Positions 27,401-35,906 of a stretch of DNA of 36,372 bases are shown here, piece after piece. The position numbers were made by a program, and so were the translations under genes. Origin of the DNA: Bacteroidales bacterium (GTDB taxonomy: Bacteria; Bacteroidota; Bacteroidia; Bacteroidales; Bacteroidaceae); contig JAAYUD010000006.1 in NCBI GenBank assembly GCA_012517855.1, positions 1-36,372 of the forward strand. The letters are read 5' to 3'. Within the stretch, counting starts at the first letter, position 1. The number at the start of each line of letters is the position of its first letter. The notes under the pieces were generated by a model. That model was not told where the DNA came from, searched no databases, and worked only from the letters and a program-made list of their open reading frames with translations.

Positions 27401-28294
27401 AAAACCTATATTGGCGATAGAACTTTTGTAGGAAACAGTGCCGTAATAAGTCCTAAAACCCGAATCGGCAACGACGTTTTGGTAGGTGTACTCTCCAAAA
27501 TGAAAGAAGAAGATATTCCGGTAAAAGACGGGACGAACTGGTTCGGTTCGCCAGCAGTATTTTTACCACGGAGAGACATCAACAAAGACTTCTCACAGGA
27601 ACGAACTTACAAGCCTTCCAAAAAATTGTTCTGCTATCGATACTTTATTGAATTTTTTCGCGTAGTGCTACCTTCTACCCTTTTTATACTGATGGCAGGA
27701 TTTATTACCGAAGCAGCATCGTATTTGCAAATAGACAAAGATTTGGGCGAACTCTTGTTATGGTTTCCCTTTTTATATATAGGAGCAGCCATAATCGGAA
27801 CAATTATCATGGCAATATTCAAATGGATTGTCATAGGGAAATATGTGCCCCAAAATAAACCTCTTTGGAGCGGCTTCGTATGGCGTAGCGAACTGGTAAC
27901 GGGGCTTTACGAAAACTTTTTGGTACTATTCTTTTTGAATATACTGACAGGTACACCATTTATTAAATATCCACTTCGGTTGCTGGGCTGCAAAATCGGC
28001 AAACGCACTTGCTTATTTACGACTCAAATCACAGAATTTGACCTGATACATATTGACGACTACGCGGCCCTTAACGACAATTGCACCATGCAGACCCATC
28101 TTTTTGAAGACCGAGTAATGAAAATGTCGTATGTAACTTTGGGAGAGAATAGTAGTGTGGGAGGAATGTCTGTAGTATTATACGATTCGAAGATGGAGAA
28201 AAATGCCATACTCGATCCATTGTCGGTATTAATGAAAAATGAAACGCTACCTGCAGATAACCGATTTATCGGTGCACCTGCCGAAAAAGTATAG
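24416..28294 (+). CDS. Pls/PosA-like single-module nonribosomal peptide synthetase with membrane/beta-helix C-terminus
   Basis: Protein of 1292 residues from ATG 24416 (MFLENFFEDSARQYPNNIAIEEG). Residues 1-485 are an adenylation domain with A3 YTSGTTGKPKG (154-164), A5 YNTYGPTEATV, A7 YRTGDLAKY, A8 GRADAQVKVRGFRVELAEIE and the A10 lysine K481. Residues 505-575 are a carrier protein; S540 in LGGHSLL takes phosphopantetheine. From about residue 594 three repeats follow, each with membrane segments, a FKWLxxG-(K/Y) turn and hexapeptide left-handed beta-helix repeats ending GSPA or GAPA. There is no condensation or thioesterase domain. This is the layout of epsilon-poly-lysine synthetase (about 1300 residues) and poly-ornithine synthetase: activation, tethering, and membrane-embedded polymerisation and export. 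Pocket residues read by eye against GrsA are D-A-E-S-I-G-T-V-I-K; the acidic residue suggests a basic amino acid. The product is inferred. Confidence 0.88.
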   Translation: MFLENFFEDSARQYPNNIAIEEGEKRYSYAETERIANKLANYLQRLPVGPEDKVVILLPRRAEVTIVMLGVLKTGAAYIPLDPEIPADRVNFIMEDAGAKILITSDEIMKSIGSQLNSFPIYNIDKSWKELDSYPDTKPTVEGRSEDNLCYMIYTSGTTGKPKGVLLMHKNAATYIHGAQKIYPIDQSDRALQGFSVSFDASVEEIWVPLSVGATLVVGTFDIMRSGDQFSSKLKNLNITFLSCAPTLLSMVKEDIPCLKILIFGGEVCSKDIANRWCKAGRTVYNTYGPTEATVIATYSILKPGEEVTIGKALDQYEVLLVDEQLNPITEIDKEGEILIGGECIARGYLNREDLTAKKFIETDRYSGKIKRYYRTGDLAKYNEEKEFVFIGRADAQVKVRGFRVELAEIEGLLMQNEAVQAAAVTLDKNTQQLAAFVVLGKGKTIDREAVAKQFRQLLPYYMIPSTLDKIDKLPMTTSQKIDRKRLPTPKTPLSFSTNKQIIAPSTPLEKAMVKIIAQNINREDISMDDHFFNDLGGHSLLAAIVVSQMREQKIFENMSVADVYKYPILTDLARELEKKRPKENQKEEVRDIYKVPTWKYYLCSCCQGISLIFLTLLFGLEWLGPFFVYSYYYVADFGVWSSIVLSLFAYFLILPVFTIFSIIFKWLVIGRIKPGKYKLWGSYYFRFWLVGKVTAICPIIYFSGTAIMNWFLRLMGAKIGKNCYINTSAIDVFDLVTMGENVSICTDTHLRGYTIEDGWLKIGTIDLGENAFVGTRCCLSQNSKMGKNSSIEDLTLIPDGGIIPDNENWGGSPAQPIGKNIQEKTIPLWSFKFILLSLICVFIIPLITMVAFFPGMILVAHINYVSDIWSFSWVTLFIGVSFVLLLTFIIALFKWLLLGNIKEGKYKVDSLFYYKKWFFDQLMKLSLQVIGTLYTTLYLQKWFKLLGVKMGKRVEISTVEFISPDLLVTGDECFLADSVSVGASYVRGGYIEIAKTYIGDRTFVGNSAVISPKTRIGNDVLVGVLSKMKEEDIPVKDGTNWFGSPAVFLPRRDINKDFSQERTYKPSKKLFCYRYFIEFFRVVLPSTLFILMAGFITEAASYLQIDKDLGELLLWFPFLYIGAAIIGTIIMAIFKWIVIGKYVPQNKPLWSGFVWRSELVTGLYENFLVLFFLNILTGTPFIKYPLRLLGCKIGKRTCLFTTQITEFDLIHIDDYAALNDNCTMQTHLFEDRVMKMSYVTLGENSSVGGMSVVLYDSKMEKNAILDPLSVLMKNETLPADNRFIGAPAEKV

Positions 28295-28324
28295 CAGCGC
28301 CTTACAACAAATAAATACTTAATA

Positions 28325-28369
28325 AAGCAACCGATAGAGGCTTAATTATCTCTATCGGTTGCTTCTTTT
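28325..28369 (+). terminator. Strong terminator after the synthetase gene
   Basis: AAGCAACCGATAGAG (28325-28339) and CTCTATCGGTTGCTT (28350-28364) pair perfectly over 15 bp around a 10-nt loop, followed by CTTTTA. It ends the synthetase transcript and separates it from the peptidase gene. Confidence 0.85.
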
Positions 28370-28526
28370 ATTATACAGAAGCGCATATCAAAAGAGAATT
28401 CAGAACAGTCAGCATACCTGCCAATCTTTCGTCATAGTATAAACAAGAGCTACAGAGCACACAATAAGCACAATAATATTATCTAATAATATATTGCATT
28501 TATTCGATTTTTCAATAAAAATAAAT

Positions 28527-28534
28527 TATATTTG
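28527..28534 (+). promoter_or_regulatory. Candidate -7 box for the M16 peptidase gene
   Basis: TATATTTG fits TAnnTTTG; the start point near 28541 supports ATG 28602. No clear -33 element. Confidence 0.45.
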
Positions 28535-28601
28535 TAGTGTATTATTACAAATACAAGCTCTTATAACCGACCTTAATTGTACAGAACTAAAAAAATTATT
28601 T

Positions 28602-31514
28602 ATGAAAAAAAGAATTTTATCGGTAGGGATATTATTGTTTTTTACAATAAGTTCCTTCACGTTTGCCGGAGTTCTTCCGACGTATCAGACGGTGCCGAAC
28701 GACCCGATGCATTCGAGAATTTACACACTGTCAAATGGTCTGAAAGTTTATCTTTCTGTAAACAAACTGCAACCTCGCATTCAAACGTATGTAGCTGTTC
28801 ATGTGGGGAGCAAAAACGATCCGTCGGAAACAACGGGATTATCGCACTATTTGGAACATTTGCTTTTCAAAGGGACTTCTCATTTCGGCACTAGCAACTA
28901 TGCTGCCGAAAAGCCTCTACTTGATCAAATACGTCAACTATACGAAGTATATCGTCATACAACCGATACAGCTCAGCGCAAAGCCATCTATCATCAAATA
29001 GACAGCATTTCGCACGAAGCCTCCAAATATTCTATCGCCAATGAATACGATAAATTGATGACAAGTATAGGTTCACAAGAGAGCAATGCATTCACATCGG
29101 AAGACTGCACCGTTTACCAAGAAAATATACCTAGCAATCAAGTAGAGAATTGGGCTAAAGTAGAAGCAGACCGTTTCAACGACGCCGTAATCCGCGGCTT
29201 TCACACAGAACTCGAAGCAGTATACGAGGAATATAATATTGATTTGACACAAGATATCAGAAAGGTATTTGATGCTATTAATCAGGGATTGTTCCCAAAT
29301 CACCCTTATGGTCAACAGACAGTAATAGGAACTCAAATGCACCTGAAAAACCCTTCTATTGTAAATATCGACAATCATTTCCACACTTATTATGTTCCCA
29401 ATAATATGGCTATTTGTATGTCGGGAGACTTTGATCCTGATCAAACAATTGCTATCATCGATAAATACTTCAGTATACTCAAACCAAATCCTTCATTACC
29501 CAAAATACAAATAAAGTCGGAACAGCCCATCACTACTCCGATTATCAAAAAAGTGATTGGCCCACAAGCAGAACAATTGGCCTTAGGTTGGCGATTTCCT
29601 GCACAACATTCAGCCATTTGCGATACATTACAGGTCCTAGATATGATATTAGCCAACGGTAGTGCCGGATTGATAGACGAAGACATCGTTCAGAAGCAAA
29701 CAATGTTAAAGGCGAGTTCATATCCAAATATGATGGGAGATTACTCTGCATATATAATGCAAGGAACTCCAAAGCAAGGACAGACACTCGATAATGTAAA
29801 AGCATTGTTTTTGAAAGAATTGGACAAACTCAAGAAAGGTGAATTCAGCGAAGAACTTTTAAAAGGCTCAATCAATCAATTCAAATTGCGCCAGATGCAA
29901 ACATTAGAAAACAATGAAGCTCGTGCTAGCATGTTTGTTGAGTCGTTTACTAAGGATATTCCTTGGGAAGACGAAGTAACGAAGGTAGACCGCTTATCTA
30001 AAATAACAAAAGCAGATGTCGTGACTTTTGCTAATCGCTACTTCGGTAACAACTATGTAGCAGTATACAAAGAAAAAGGACAAGATCCGAATGAAAAGAA
30101 AATAAACAAGCCAGCTATTTCGCCGATCTTAACTAACAGGGATAAGGCAAGCGATTTTTTAAAGGCTATTCAAAATAGCCCCGTCAAACCGATCGAGCCG
30201 GTGTTTATCGATTTTCAAAAAGACATGTCGCAAGCAAAAGTTAAAAATGGCATTCAATTACTATATAAAAACAATACTTTAAACGACATTTTCACCATCA
30301 TTTACCTACTCGACCGTGGTAGCAACAATGACAAATATCTGAATTTCGCAGCCGGTTATCTAAATCTACTTGGCACAGCAAAGATGTCCAATGCAGATTT
30401 CAATAAAAAAATGTATAATTTGGGATGCAGCTTCAGTGTCAGTGCAACGGAGGAGCAGACTTATATCGCAATATACGGATTGAGTGAAAACATGAAGCCC
30501 GCGATGAAATTGGTAGAAGATTTATTAGCTCATGCTATTGTAAATAAAGCGGCCTATAAAACTTATGTTCAGAACAACATTAAAGAACGTTCAGATCAAA
30601 AACTCAACCAACAATACAACTTCTCAAAGTTAGTAGATTATATTACTTACGGCGGACAACATCAAAAGAATATGCTGTCGAATGAACAGATGAAGCAGCT
30701 CAACCCGCAAACTCTAATTGACAAAATCCATCATTTGTTTAGTTATCAACACCGTATACTGTATTACGGACCGGCATCGGAGGTAGGAACGATTCAAGCC
30801 ATTAACCAAATGCATCAAGTACCGAAAGTTCTGAGAGCTTTACCTCAAGAAATAACATATGAGAAGGTTCCAACTATCGACAATAAAATCTATATAGCTC
30901 CTTACGATGCTAAAAATATCTATGTAAACAAAATCTCCGTTTCGAATACTCACCACTTTTCCGTAGAGACCGAACCGCTTAGGATATTATATAATTCCTA
31001 TTTCGGAGGATCGATGAACAGTATTGTTTTTCAAGAGTTACGAGAATCGAAAGCTTTAGCTTATAGCGCCTACGCCTATTACAGAAATGGAAATCGCAAG
31101 AATGATTCTTACTCAATGAATGCTGTCATCATTACCCAAAACGATAAAGCAAAAGACGCATTGACAGCATATCAAGATATTCTGGACAACATGCCACTGA
31201 CTCAAGCCAATTTTGATTTATCAAAACAGAATGTGATCTCACAATTTCGTACCAATCGCACGATCGGCATGAATATTATTTGGAAATATCTAAGCGCCCA
31301 AAAGCTAGGTCTGAACTATGATATAAATAAAGAAATATTTGATAAACTACAAGATATGACCATTAATGATGTCTCTAACTTCCAAAAGTCTTTTATAAGA
31401 GGTATCAAATATAGCACTGCGATTTTAGGCAACGAAAAAGAATTGGATATGAAAAGTGTTGCAAAATATGGTACAATTGTAAGATTAACGCAAAAAGATA
31501 TTTTTGGATATTAA
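28602..31514 (+). CDS. Secreted M16 family zinc metallopeptidase
   Basis: Protein of 970 residues with signal peptide MKKRILSVGILLFFTISSFTFAG. It is a pitrilysin-type double unit: the first half carries the inverted zinc motif H82-Y-L-E-H86 in GLSHYLEHLLFKGTSHFG, with the downstream acidic ligand probably among the Glu residues of ELEAVYEEYNIDL (about 203-210); the second half starts near DFQKDMSQAKVKNGIQLLYK and is the inactive-type repeat, with FRELR-like FQELRESKALAYSAYAYYR. Length matches the full two-unit periplasmic or outer-membrane forms. It would cleave peptides outside the cytoplasm. I choose ATG 28602 because the signal peptide starts there; it lies in its own transcription unit ending in a long hairpin. 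Confidence 0.92.
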   Translation: MKKRILSVGILLFFTISSFTFAGVLPTYQTVPNDPMHSRIYTLSNGLKVYLSVNKLQPRIQTYVAVHVGSKNDPSETTGLSHYLEHLLFKGTSHFGTSNYAAEKPLLDQIRQLYEVYRHTTDTAQRKAIYHQIDSISHEASKYSIANEYDKLMTSIGSQESNAFTSEDCTVYQENIPSNQVENWAKVEADRFNDAVIRGFHTELEAVYEEYNIDLTQDIRKVFDAINQGLFPNHPYGQQTVIGTQMHLKNPSIVNIDNHFHTYYVPNNMAICMSGDFDPDQTIAIIDKYFSILKPNPSLPKIQIKSEQPITTPIIKKVIGPQAEQLALGWRFPAQHSAICDTLQVLDMILANGSAGLIDEDIVQKQTMLKASSYPNMMGDYSAYIMQGTPKQGQTLDNVKALFLKELDKLKKGEFSEELLKGSINQFKLRQMQTLENNEARASMFVESFTKDIPWEDEVTKVDRLSKITKADVVTFANRYFGNNYVAVYKEKGQDPNEKKINKPAISPILTNRDKASDFLKAIQNSPVKPIEPVFIDFQKDMSQAKVKNGIQLLYKNNTLNDIFTIIYLLDRGSNNDKYLNFAAGYLNLLGTAKMSNADFNKKMYNLGCSFSVSATEEQTYIAIYGLSENMKPAMKLVEDLLAHAIVNKAAYKTYVQNNIKERSDQKLNQQYNFSKLVDYITYGGQHQKNMLSNEQMKQLNPQTLIDKIHHLFSYQHRILYYGPASEVGTIQAINQMHQVPKVLRALPQEITYEKVPTIDNKIYIAPYDAKNIYVNKISVSNTHHFSVETEPLRILYNSYFGGSMNSIVFQELRESKALAYSAYAYYRNGNRKNDSYSMNAVIITQNDKAKDALTAYQDILDNMPLTQANFDLSKQNVISQFRTNRTIGMNIIWKYLSAQKLGLNYDINKEIFDKLQDMTINDVSNFQKSFIRGIKYSTAILGNEKELDMKSVAKYGTIVRLTQKDIFGY

Positions 31515-31533
31515 CCGAATAAGCAACTATTAC

Positions 31534-31595
31534 CTCAGTTTGGAATAAGTCATCAGACTAAAACTTACTTTATTCTGAACTTATTCCGAACTGAG
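31534..31595 (+). terminator. Long hairpin after the M16 peptidase gene
   Basis: CTCAGTTTGGAATAAGT (31534-31550) pairs with ACTTATTCCGAACTGAG (31579-31595) over 17 bp with one G-U pair; the loop is 28 nt. It begins 20 nt after the peptidase stop but has no T tract, so terminator or mRNA 3'-end stabiliser is likely. Since it lies next to a transposase relic, a mobile-element origin is an alternative. Confidence 0.6.
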
Positions 31596-31663
31596 ATATT
31601 ACTTTCATAATGAAAAGCGTCCAGATAGAGTAAAAATAATAGGTTTATAAGAGACAACACCAC

Positions 31664-31921
31664 TGACAATTCTCATGCAAGAAAGTGCATCAGAACTTCA
31701 AAGATTCCTCCAAACTTTCATTTGCAGGAATAAAAGTACATCATCTGCCAAAAACCGAAATCTTTCGGAAACATTCACCACTGGCAATTAGTCTCTGTTA
31801 GATACATCATGGCATTTATTAGATCGCGCAAAAAATGTTTTTGCCTCCTTTCTTTGATTTCTAACATATTCTTAATAACTTGCCACTGTTTATCAGTGAG
31901 GTTAGTTTGATAATAGCTCAA
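31664..31921 (-). pseudogene. Remnant of an IS5-family transposase (N-terminal part, decayed)
   Basis: Reading the minus strand from TTG 31921 gives YYQTNLTDKQWQVIKNMLEI, then KERRQKHFLRDLINAMMYLT and TNCQW, then TGA at 31777-31775, then in the same frame MFPKDFGFWQMMYFYSCK, a second TGA and KFGGIFEVLMHFLA with a third stop. This follows the N-terminal pattern of IS5-type transposases (NLTDxQWxxI, KRKHxLRDIxNAxxY, TGCQWRMLPKDF, WxxVYYYFRKW, GxFEE): the first stop stands where Arg of QWRMLP is expected, a CGA to TGA change. About 85 of some 250-300 codons remain and no ATG opens it. No terminal inverted repeats or target duplication are evident. A decayed insertion is the simplest reading. Confidence 0.8.
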
Positions 31922-32035
31922 AACTTATTGTCTTGATAAATATAAGGCCATGGAATATCATTCAATTAATGCACTAATATTTAACACCTTATATATATTA
32001 TAATTAAAAATAACTTAGAAAGATTTTTATATATT

Positions 32036-34675
32036 ATGAAAGCAATTGCCAAATATTCACATCATTTACTTACATTATTAATCCTACTTTTTTTCTGTTC
32101 GTTCACCACTCCCACGACTTCAATCGTTGGCATGCGATGCGAATATAATACCGATCCCATAAACATTGATGTTTCAATGCCACGTTTCGTTTGGAATTAC
32201 TCTGCGAACAATACATTTCAACAATACAAATATAAAATCTGTATTGCTACAGATAGACGTTCATTCAATGAAAGCACTCATACAAATGGATTTTATTGGA
32301 CTTCCGGCATCATAAATTCAAATCGATCTTTCACCCAATACAATGGAAAAATAAAGCTGAACTCTTTCACAAAATACTATTGGCAAGTTACAACATGGGA
32401 CAAAAGCGGAAAACGAAAAGTCATATCGCCCGTAACCTCGTTTGAAACAGCTATGATGAATCAGGAAGATTGGCATGGACAATGGATTACAGACGAATAT
32501 GACAAAGACTACAATCCTGCTCCAATGCTGCGCAAATCGTTCAGAGCAAACAAAGGTGTGATCAATAAAGCTCGCTTGTACGTCAGTGCGGCAGCCTATT
32601 GCGTCATGAAGCTGAATGGTAAACCCGTATCGAATTCGTTGCTAAACCCGGGATACACTCATTATGATAAAAGAAATTTATACAGTGTCTCCGATGTAAC
32701 CTCTCTTATTAAATCAGGAGAAAATGTTCTATCGGCTGTCTTAGGAAATGGTTTCTACAACGAAATAGCCCCCGTGGGACCATGGGAGTTTGAGAAAGCA
32801 CGTTGGCGCAATCGAGCCAGAATGATATGCGAACTGCATATAATCTATACTGACGGAACAAAACAAATAATCGGTTCAGACGCTTCGTGGAAAACAAATA
32901 CCGGTCCATACCTTCAAAACAACATATATGGCGGAGACACTTATGATGCCCGTTTGGAAATCGCGGATTGGGACAAACCGGGATTTGACGATTCGTCCTG
33001 GAAAAATGCAAAACAAGTAAAAGCACCATCTCCCCTATTTATATCACAATGCATGCCTCCGATTAAAATAGATCGCGAAATCAGCCCTGTCAATTTCGTC
33101 TCTATCGGCGACAGCCTATTCGTATATAATTTTGGCGTGAATATGTCCGGATTTTGTCGCTTGGCTATAAAGGGAGAGAAAGGCACTAAAATCACACTGA
33201 GACACGGCGAAATACAAAAAGCTGATGGACGATTGGAAACCGGCAATATTGATATTTATTTCAAACCGCAGCCTGATATGGCTTTCCAAACAGATACATA
33301 TATATTGGATGGTAAAGATGATATTTTCATTCCCCATTTCAACTATCATGGATTTCAGTATGTAGAAATACATGCCGATCATCCTGTCAAGTTAACGAAA
33401 GAGAGTCTGAAAGCAGAATTCTTCCACACAGCAGTAACACCGGCAGGTAACTTCTGTTGTTCCAACGCGCTGCTTAATAAAATATGGAAAGCCGTCAATC
33501 AATCTTACTTATCCAATCTGATGAGTATTCCCACCGATTGTCCGCAGCGCGAGAAGAATGGATGGACAGCAGATGCCCACGTCAGCATGGACACCGGATT
33601 ATTGAACTTCGACGGCATCACCTTTTATGAAAAGTGGATAAATGATATGATCGACAACCAGACTCCCCAAGGACGTATATCAGGTATCATACCCAGTTCG
33701 GGTTGGGGATACGACGATTGGATAGGTCCCGTATGGGATGCCGCTATGTTTATCGTTCCGATGAATTTATATCACTATTATGGCGACATCAGCGGGATCC
33801 AAAAGATATGGGCGACATGTCAAAAATATCTTGCATACCTAGGTTCACGTGAAGATAAAAACGGAACAGTGACTTACGGCATAGGCGATTGGGTATTCTA
33901 TAAGACACAAACTCCAACCGATTATACGACAACGTGCTATTATTATATGGACAACATGTATATGGCACAATTTGCAAAGCTTTTGGGAAAAGACGGTACA
34001 AACTATGCACGAAAGGCCGAAAAGTTGAAGTCGCTGATAAACCGTATCTATTTCGATCCGAAAACCAGTCTATATTCAAATGGCTCACAGGCAGCTCAAG
34101 GGGTCGCACTTTACTTAGGAATAGTACAAAAAAAAGATGAGCAAAAAGTAGCGGAGAAGTTAAGTGAAATGATTGAGAAAAATAATAATTCTCTTGATTT
34201 CGGAATGCTAGGAAGCAAGACGGTACTAAGAATGTTATCAAAATACGGATATGCAGACCAAGCTTACAAACTTGCCACCAAAGAAGATTCTCCATCATGG
34301 GGTAATTGGATCAAGAGAGGACTTACTACACTTCCAGAAACGTGGAAGCTCTCTCCCACATTCAAAGATGCATCTCTCAATCACGTATTCTTAGGAGATA
34401 TCAATGCATGGATGTATAATGTTTTGGCAGGAATTAACTATGACGAACAAAATCCAGGATTCAAACATATATTGATACGCCCGCATTTTGTGAAAGGGCT
34501 AGATTGGGTAAAAGCAGAATATCATTCAGTCAATGGACTAATTAAATCTGAATGGAGAAGATCCGGCAATAAAGTTGTTCTAAACATAACAATTCCAACC
34601 AACACAAGTGCAACGGTAGAAGTCGGAACTAAAAAGAGTGAACTTTGTGCCGGAACTCATCAAATATTATATTAA
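32036..34675 (+). CDS. Alpha-L-rhamnosidase, GH78 family
   Basis: Secreted glycoside hydrolase of 879 residues that would release terminal alpha-L-rhamnose from pectin, glycoside or bacterial polysaccharide chains by inversion. The signal peptide covers about residues 1-28 (LLTLLILLFFCSFTTPTTS). Beta-sandwich domains follow (WHGQWITDEYDKDYNPAPMLRKSF; LNGKPVSNSLLNPGYTHYDKRNLY), then the (alpha/alpha)6 barrel with D501-C-P-Q-R-E506 and D513 in GWTADAH. The spacing 0, 5 and 12 equals that of Asp567, Glu572 and Asp579 in Bacillus RhaB. Glu768 in TLPETW fits the catalytic base near the C-terminus. No SusC/SusD, regulator or other glycosidase is nearby, so it is an orphan outside a polysaccharide locus. 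Upstream is a transposase relic. Confidence 0.94.
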   Translation: MKAIAKYSHHLLTLLILLFFCSFTTPTTSIVGMRCEYNTDPINIDVSMPRFVWNYSANNTFQQYKYKICIATDRRSFNESTHTNGFYWTSGIINSNRSFTQYNGKIKLNSFTKYYWQVTTWDKSGKRKVISPVTSFETAMMNQEDWHGQWITDEYDKDYNPAPMLRKSFRANKGVINKARLYVSAAAYCVMKLNGKPVSNSLLNPGYTHYDKRNLYSVSDVTSLIKSGENVLSAVLGNGFYNEIAPVGPWEFEKARWRNRARMICELHIIYTDGTKQIIGSDASWKTNTGPYLQNNIYGGDTYDARLEIADWDKPGFDDSSWKNAKQVKAPSPLFISQCMPPIKIDREISPVNFVSIGDSLFVYNFGVNMSGFCRLAIKGEKGTKITLRHGEIQKADGRLETGNIDIYFKPQPDMAFQTDTYILDGKDDIFIPHFNYHGFQYVEIHADHPVKLTKESLKAEFFHTAVTPAGNFCCSNALLNKIWKAVNQSYLSNLMSIPTDCPQREKNGWTADAHVSMDTGLLNFDGITFYEKWINDMIDNQTPQGRISGIIPSSGWGYDDWIGPVWDAAMFIVPMNLYHYYGDISGIQKIWATCQKYLAYLGSREDKNGTVTYGIGDWVFYKTQTPTDYTTTCYYYMDNMYMAQFAKLLGKDGTNYARKAEKLKSLINRIYFDPKTSLYSNGSQAAQGVALYLGIVQKKDEQKVAEKLSEMIEKNNNSLDFGMLGSKTVLRMLSKYGYADQAYKLATKEDSPSWGNWIKRGLTTLPETWKLSPTFKDASLNHVFLGDINAWMYNVLAGINYDEQNPGFKHILIRPHFVKGLDWVKAEYHSVNGLIKSEWRRSGNKVVLNITIPTNTSATVEVGTKKSELCAGTHQILY

Positions 34676-34772
34676 TAACTAATGAATTAATTTAAAAAGA
34701 CAGCTCTATATGCTAAAAAGGCAAAAGGAAGATAATAGGAATTCAATAAAACACATAAGACCAAATAATCAC

Positions 34773-34780
34773 TACTTTTG
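34773..34780 (+). promoter_or_regulatory. Candidate -7 box for the PAP2 gene
   Basis: TACTTTTG fits TAnnTTTG and lies 26 nt before the ATG at 34807. No -33 match found. Confidence 0.4.
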
Positions 34781-34806
34781 CTCCCAAAATAACAAAAAAA
34801 GATATA

Positions 34807-35643
34807 ATGATAAGATTCGGTATGAGAAATGGCCGTAGATTGTTACTTACAATTTGCACCGTTCTATTCACCACCTCACATGCTCTACCTCAGGATACAG
34901 AGATTTTGCACAAGGACACAAGCACATATACTAAAGATAGTATACAACAAAACAAAGACTCAACCTTCAAGTCTGATGATTCAAACTATTACAAATTTAA
35001 AGTTAAGCAATTGGTACTACCTGCCAGCATGATTGGTATAGGGATACTAGGAGTATATAGTGACTGGCTTGAATCCAAAAATTATCAGATAAAAGATGAG
35101 TTAAGAAAAAACATTGATAAGAAAATTACAATTGATGTTTTTTCCCAATATGTCCCGATGGCTGCCGTCTATGGCCTAAATCTCGCCGGGCTAAAAGGTT
35201 ATCATAATTTGAAAGATCGCACCATCATTTTAGCAACTTCTTATCTGATAATGAGTATTACGGTAGAATCTTTAAAAAGAGCTATAAAAGAAGAACGCCC
35301 CGATAAATCAAACAACCAATCATTTCCTTCAGGGCACACAGCAACAGCTTTTATGGGAGCAGAATTTCTATGGAGAGAATACAAAGACGTTTCTCCATGG
35401 ATTGGTATCACAGGATACGCAGTAGCTGCCGGTACGGGATTTTTCAGAATGTACAACAATAAACATTGGCTCACAGATGTAATTGCCGGAGCCGGTATTG
35501 GAATATTAAGTACTAAAATAGGTTACTGGCTTTATCCGACAATCAAACACAAGCTGTTTAAAGACAACTATTTGAAAAATGTCGTTGTTCTTCCCTATTA
35601 TAACATGAAAGCGGCAGGAATATGTTGTATGATCAATTTATAA
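34807..35643 (+). CDS. PAP2 family (lipid) phosphatase
   Basis: Membrane protein of 278 residues with a signal-anchor or signal peptide (RRLLLTICTVLFTTSHALP) and a polar Lys/Asp/Ser/Thr-rich region to about residue 65. The type 2 phosphatidic acid phosphatase core follows, with all three motifs: KRAIKEERP, FPSGHTATAF and FRMYNNKHWLTDV (Arg and His of the SR-x5-H-x3-D signature; Ser is replaced by Phe). Membrane segments surround them. Such enzymes dephosphorylate lipid A, undecaprenyl pyrophosphate or phosphatidyl lipids in the periplasm; the substrate cannot be read from the sequence. The ATG at 34822 (MRNGRR) is an alternative start. It follows the rhamnosidase by 131 nt with a separate -7-like box. 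Confidence 0.88.
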   Translation: MIRFGMRNGRRLLLTICTVLFTTSHALPQDTEILHKDTSTYTKDSIQQNKDSTFKSDDSNYYKFKVKQLVLPASMIGIGILGVYSDWLESKNYQIKDELRKNIDKKITIDVFSQYVPMAAVYGLNLAGLKGYHNLKDRTIILATSYLIMSITVESLKRAIKEERPDKSNNQSFPSGHTATAFMGAEFLWREYKDVSPWIGITGYAVAAGTGFFRMYNNKHWLTDVIAGAGIGILSTKIGYWLYPTIKHKLFKDNYLKNVVVLPYYNMKAAGICCMINL

Positions 35644-35906
35644 TTGGTACTATACAAACGATTGCTGCCCGGTAAAATTTCCATGGATTCATCTTTTCCT
35701 GCCATCTCGACTTCATTTCGCGATAAAAAATAAAGTCTCGAAAACATATCCGTCATATCAAACATCTATCAATCAATATATTATAGAGACACGAGGCTAA
35801 AACGGGACCTGAGAAAGGCATTATTAAACTATCACACAGTGATTTATGAAAGTTGAGTGCCGCGGTTCCCACGATTTTCCTGTCGACATAACGACTCGGA
35901 CAACCA

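Larger units (their letters stand above)
28295..28601. other. Intergenic stretch between the synthetase and M16 peptidase genes
   Basis: 307 bp. It holds the synthetase terminator (28325-28369) and, near its right end, the -7-like box of the peptidase gene. The in-frame ATG at 28494 lies before that box and its codons resemble no signal peptide, so it is not counted as coding. Confidence 0.6.
31515..32035. other. Intergenic stretch with a long hairpin and a transposase relic
   Basis: 521 bp. It contains the 17-bp stem hairpin (31534-31595) and the IS5-type transposase fragment on the minus strand (31664-31921). The last 110 bp before the rhamnosidase gene are very AT-rich and contain no clear promoter match. 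Confidence 0.7.

Noticed and set aside
33789-34298. 169-codon open frame on the minus strand inside the rhamnosidase gene
   Set aside because: It covers the catalytic-domain region of a well-supported GH78 gene, and its translation is low-complexity Phe/Leu/Ser without motif.
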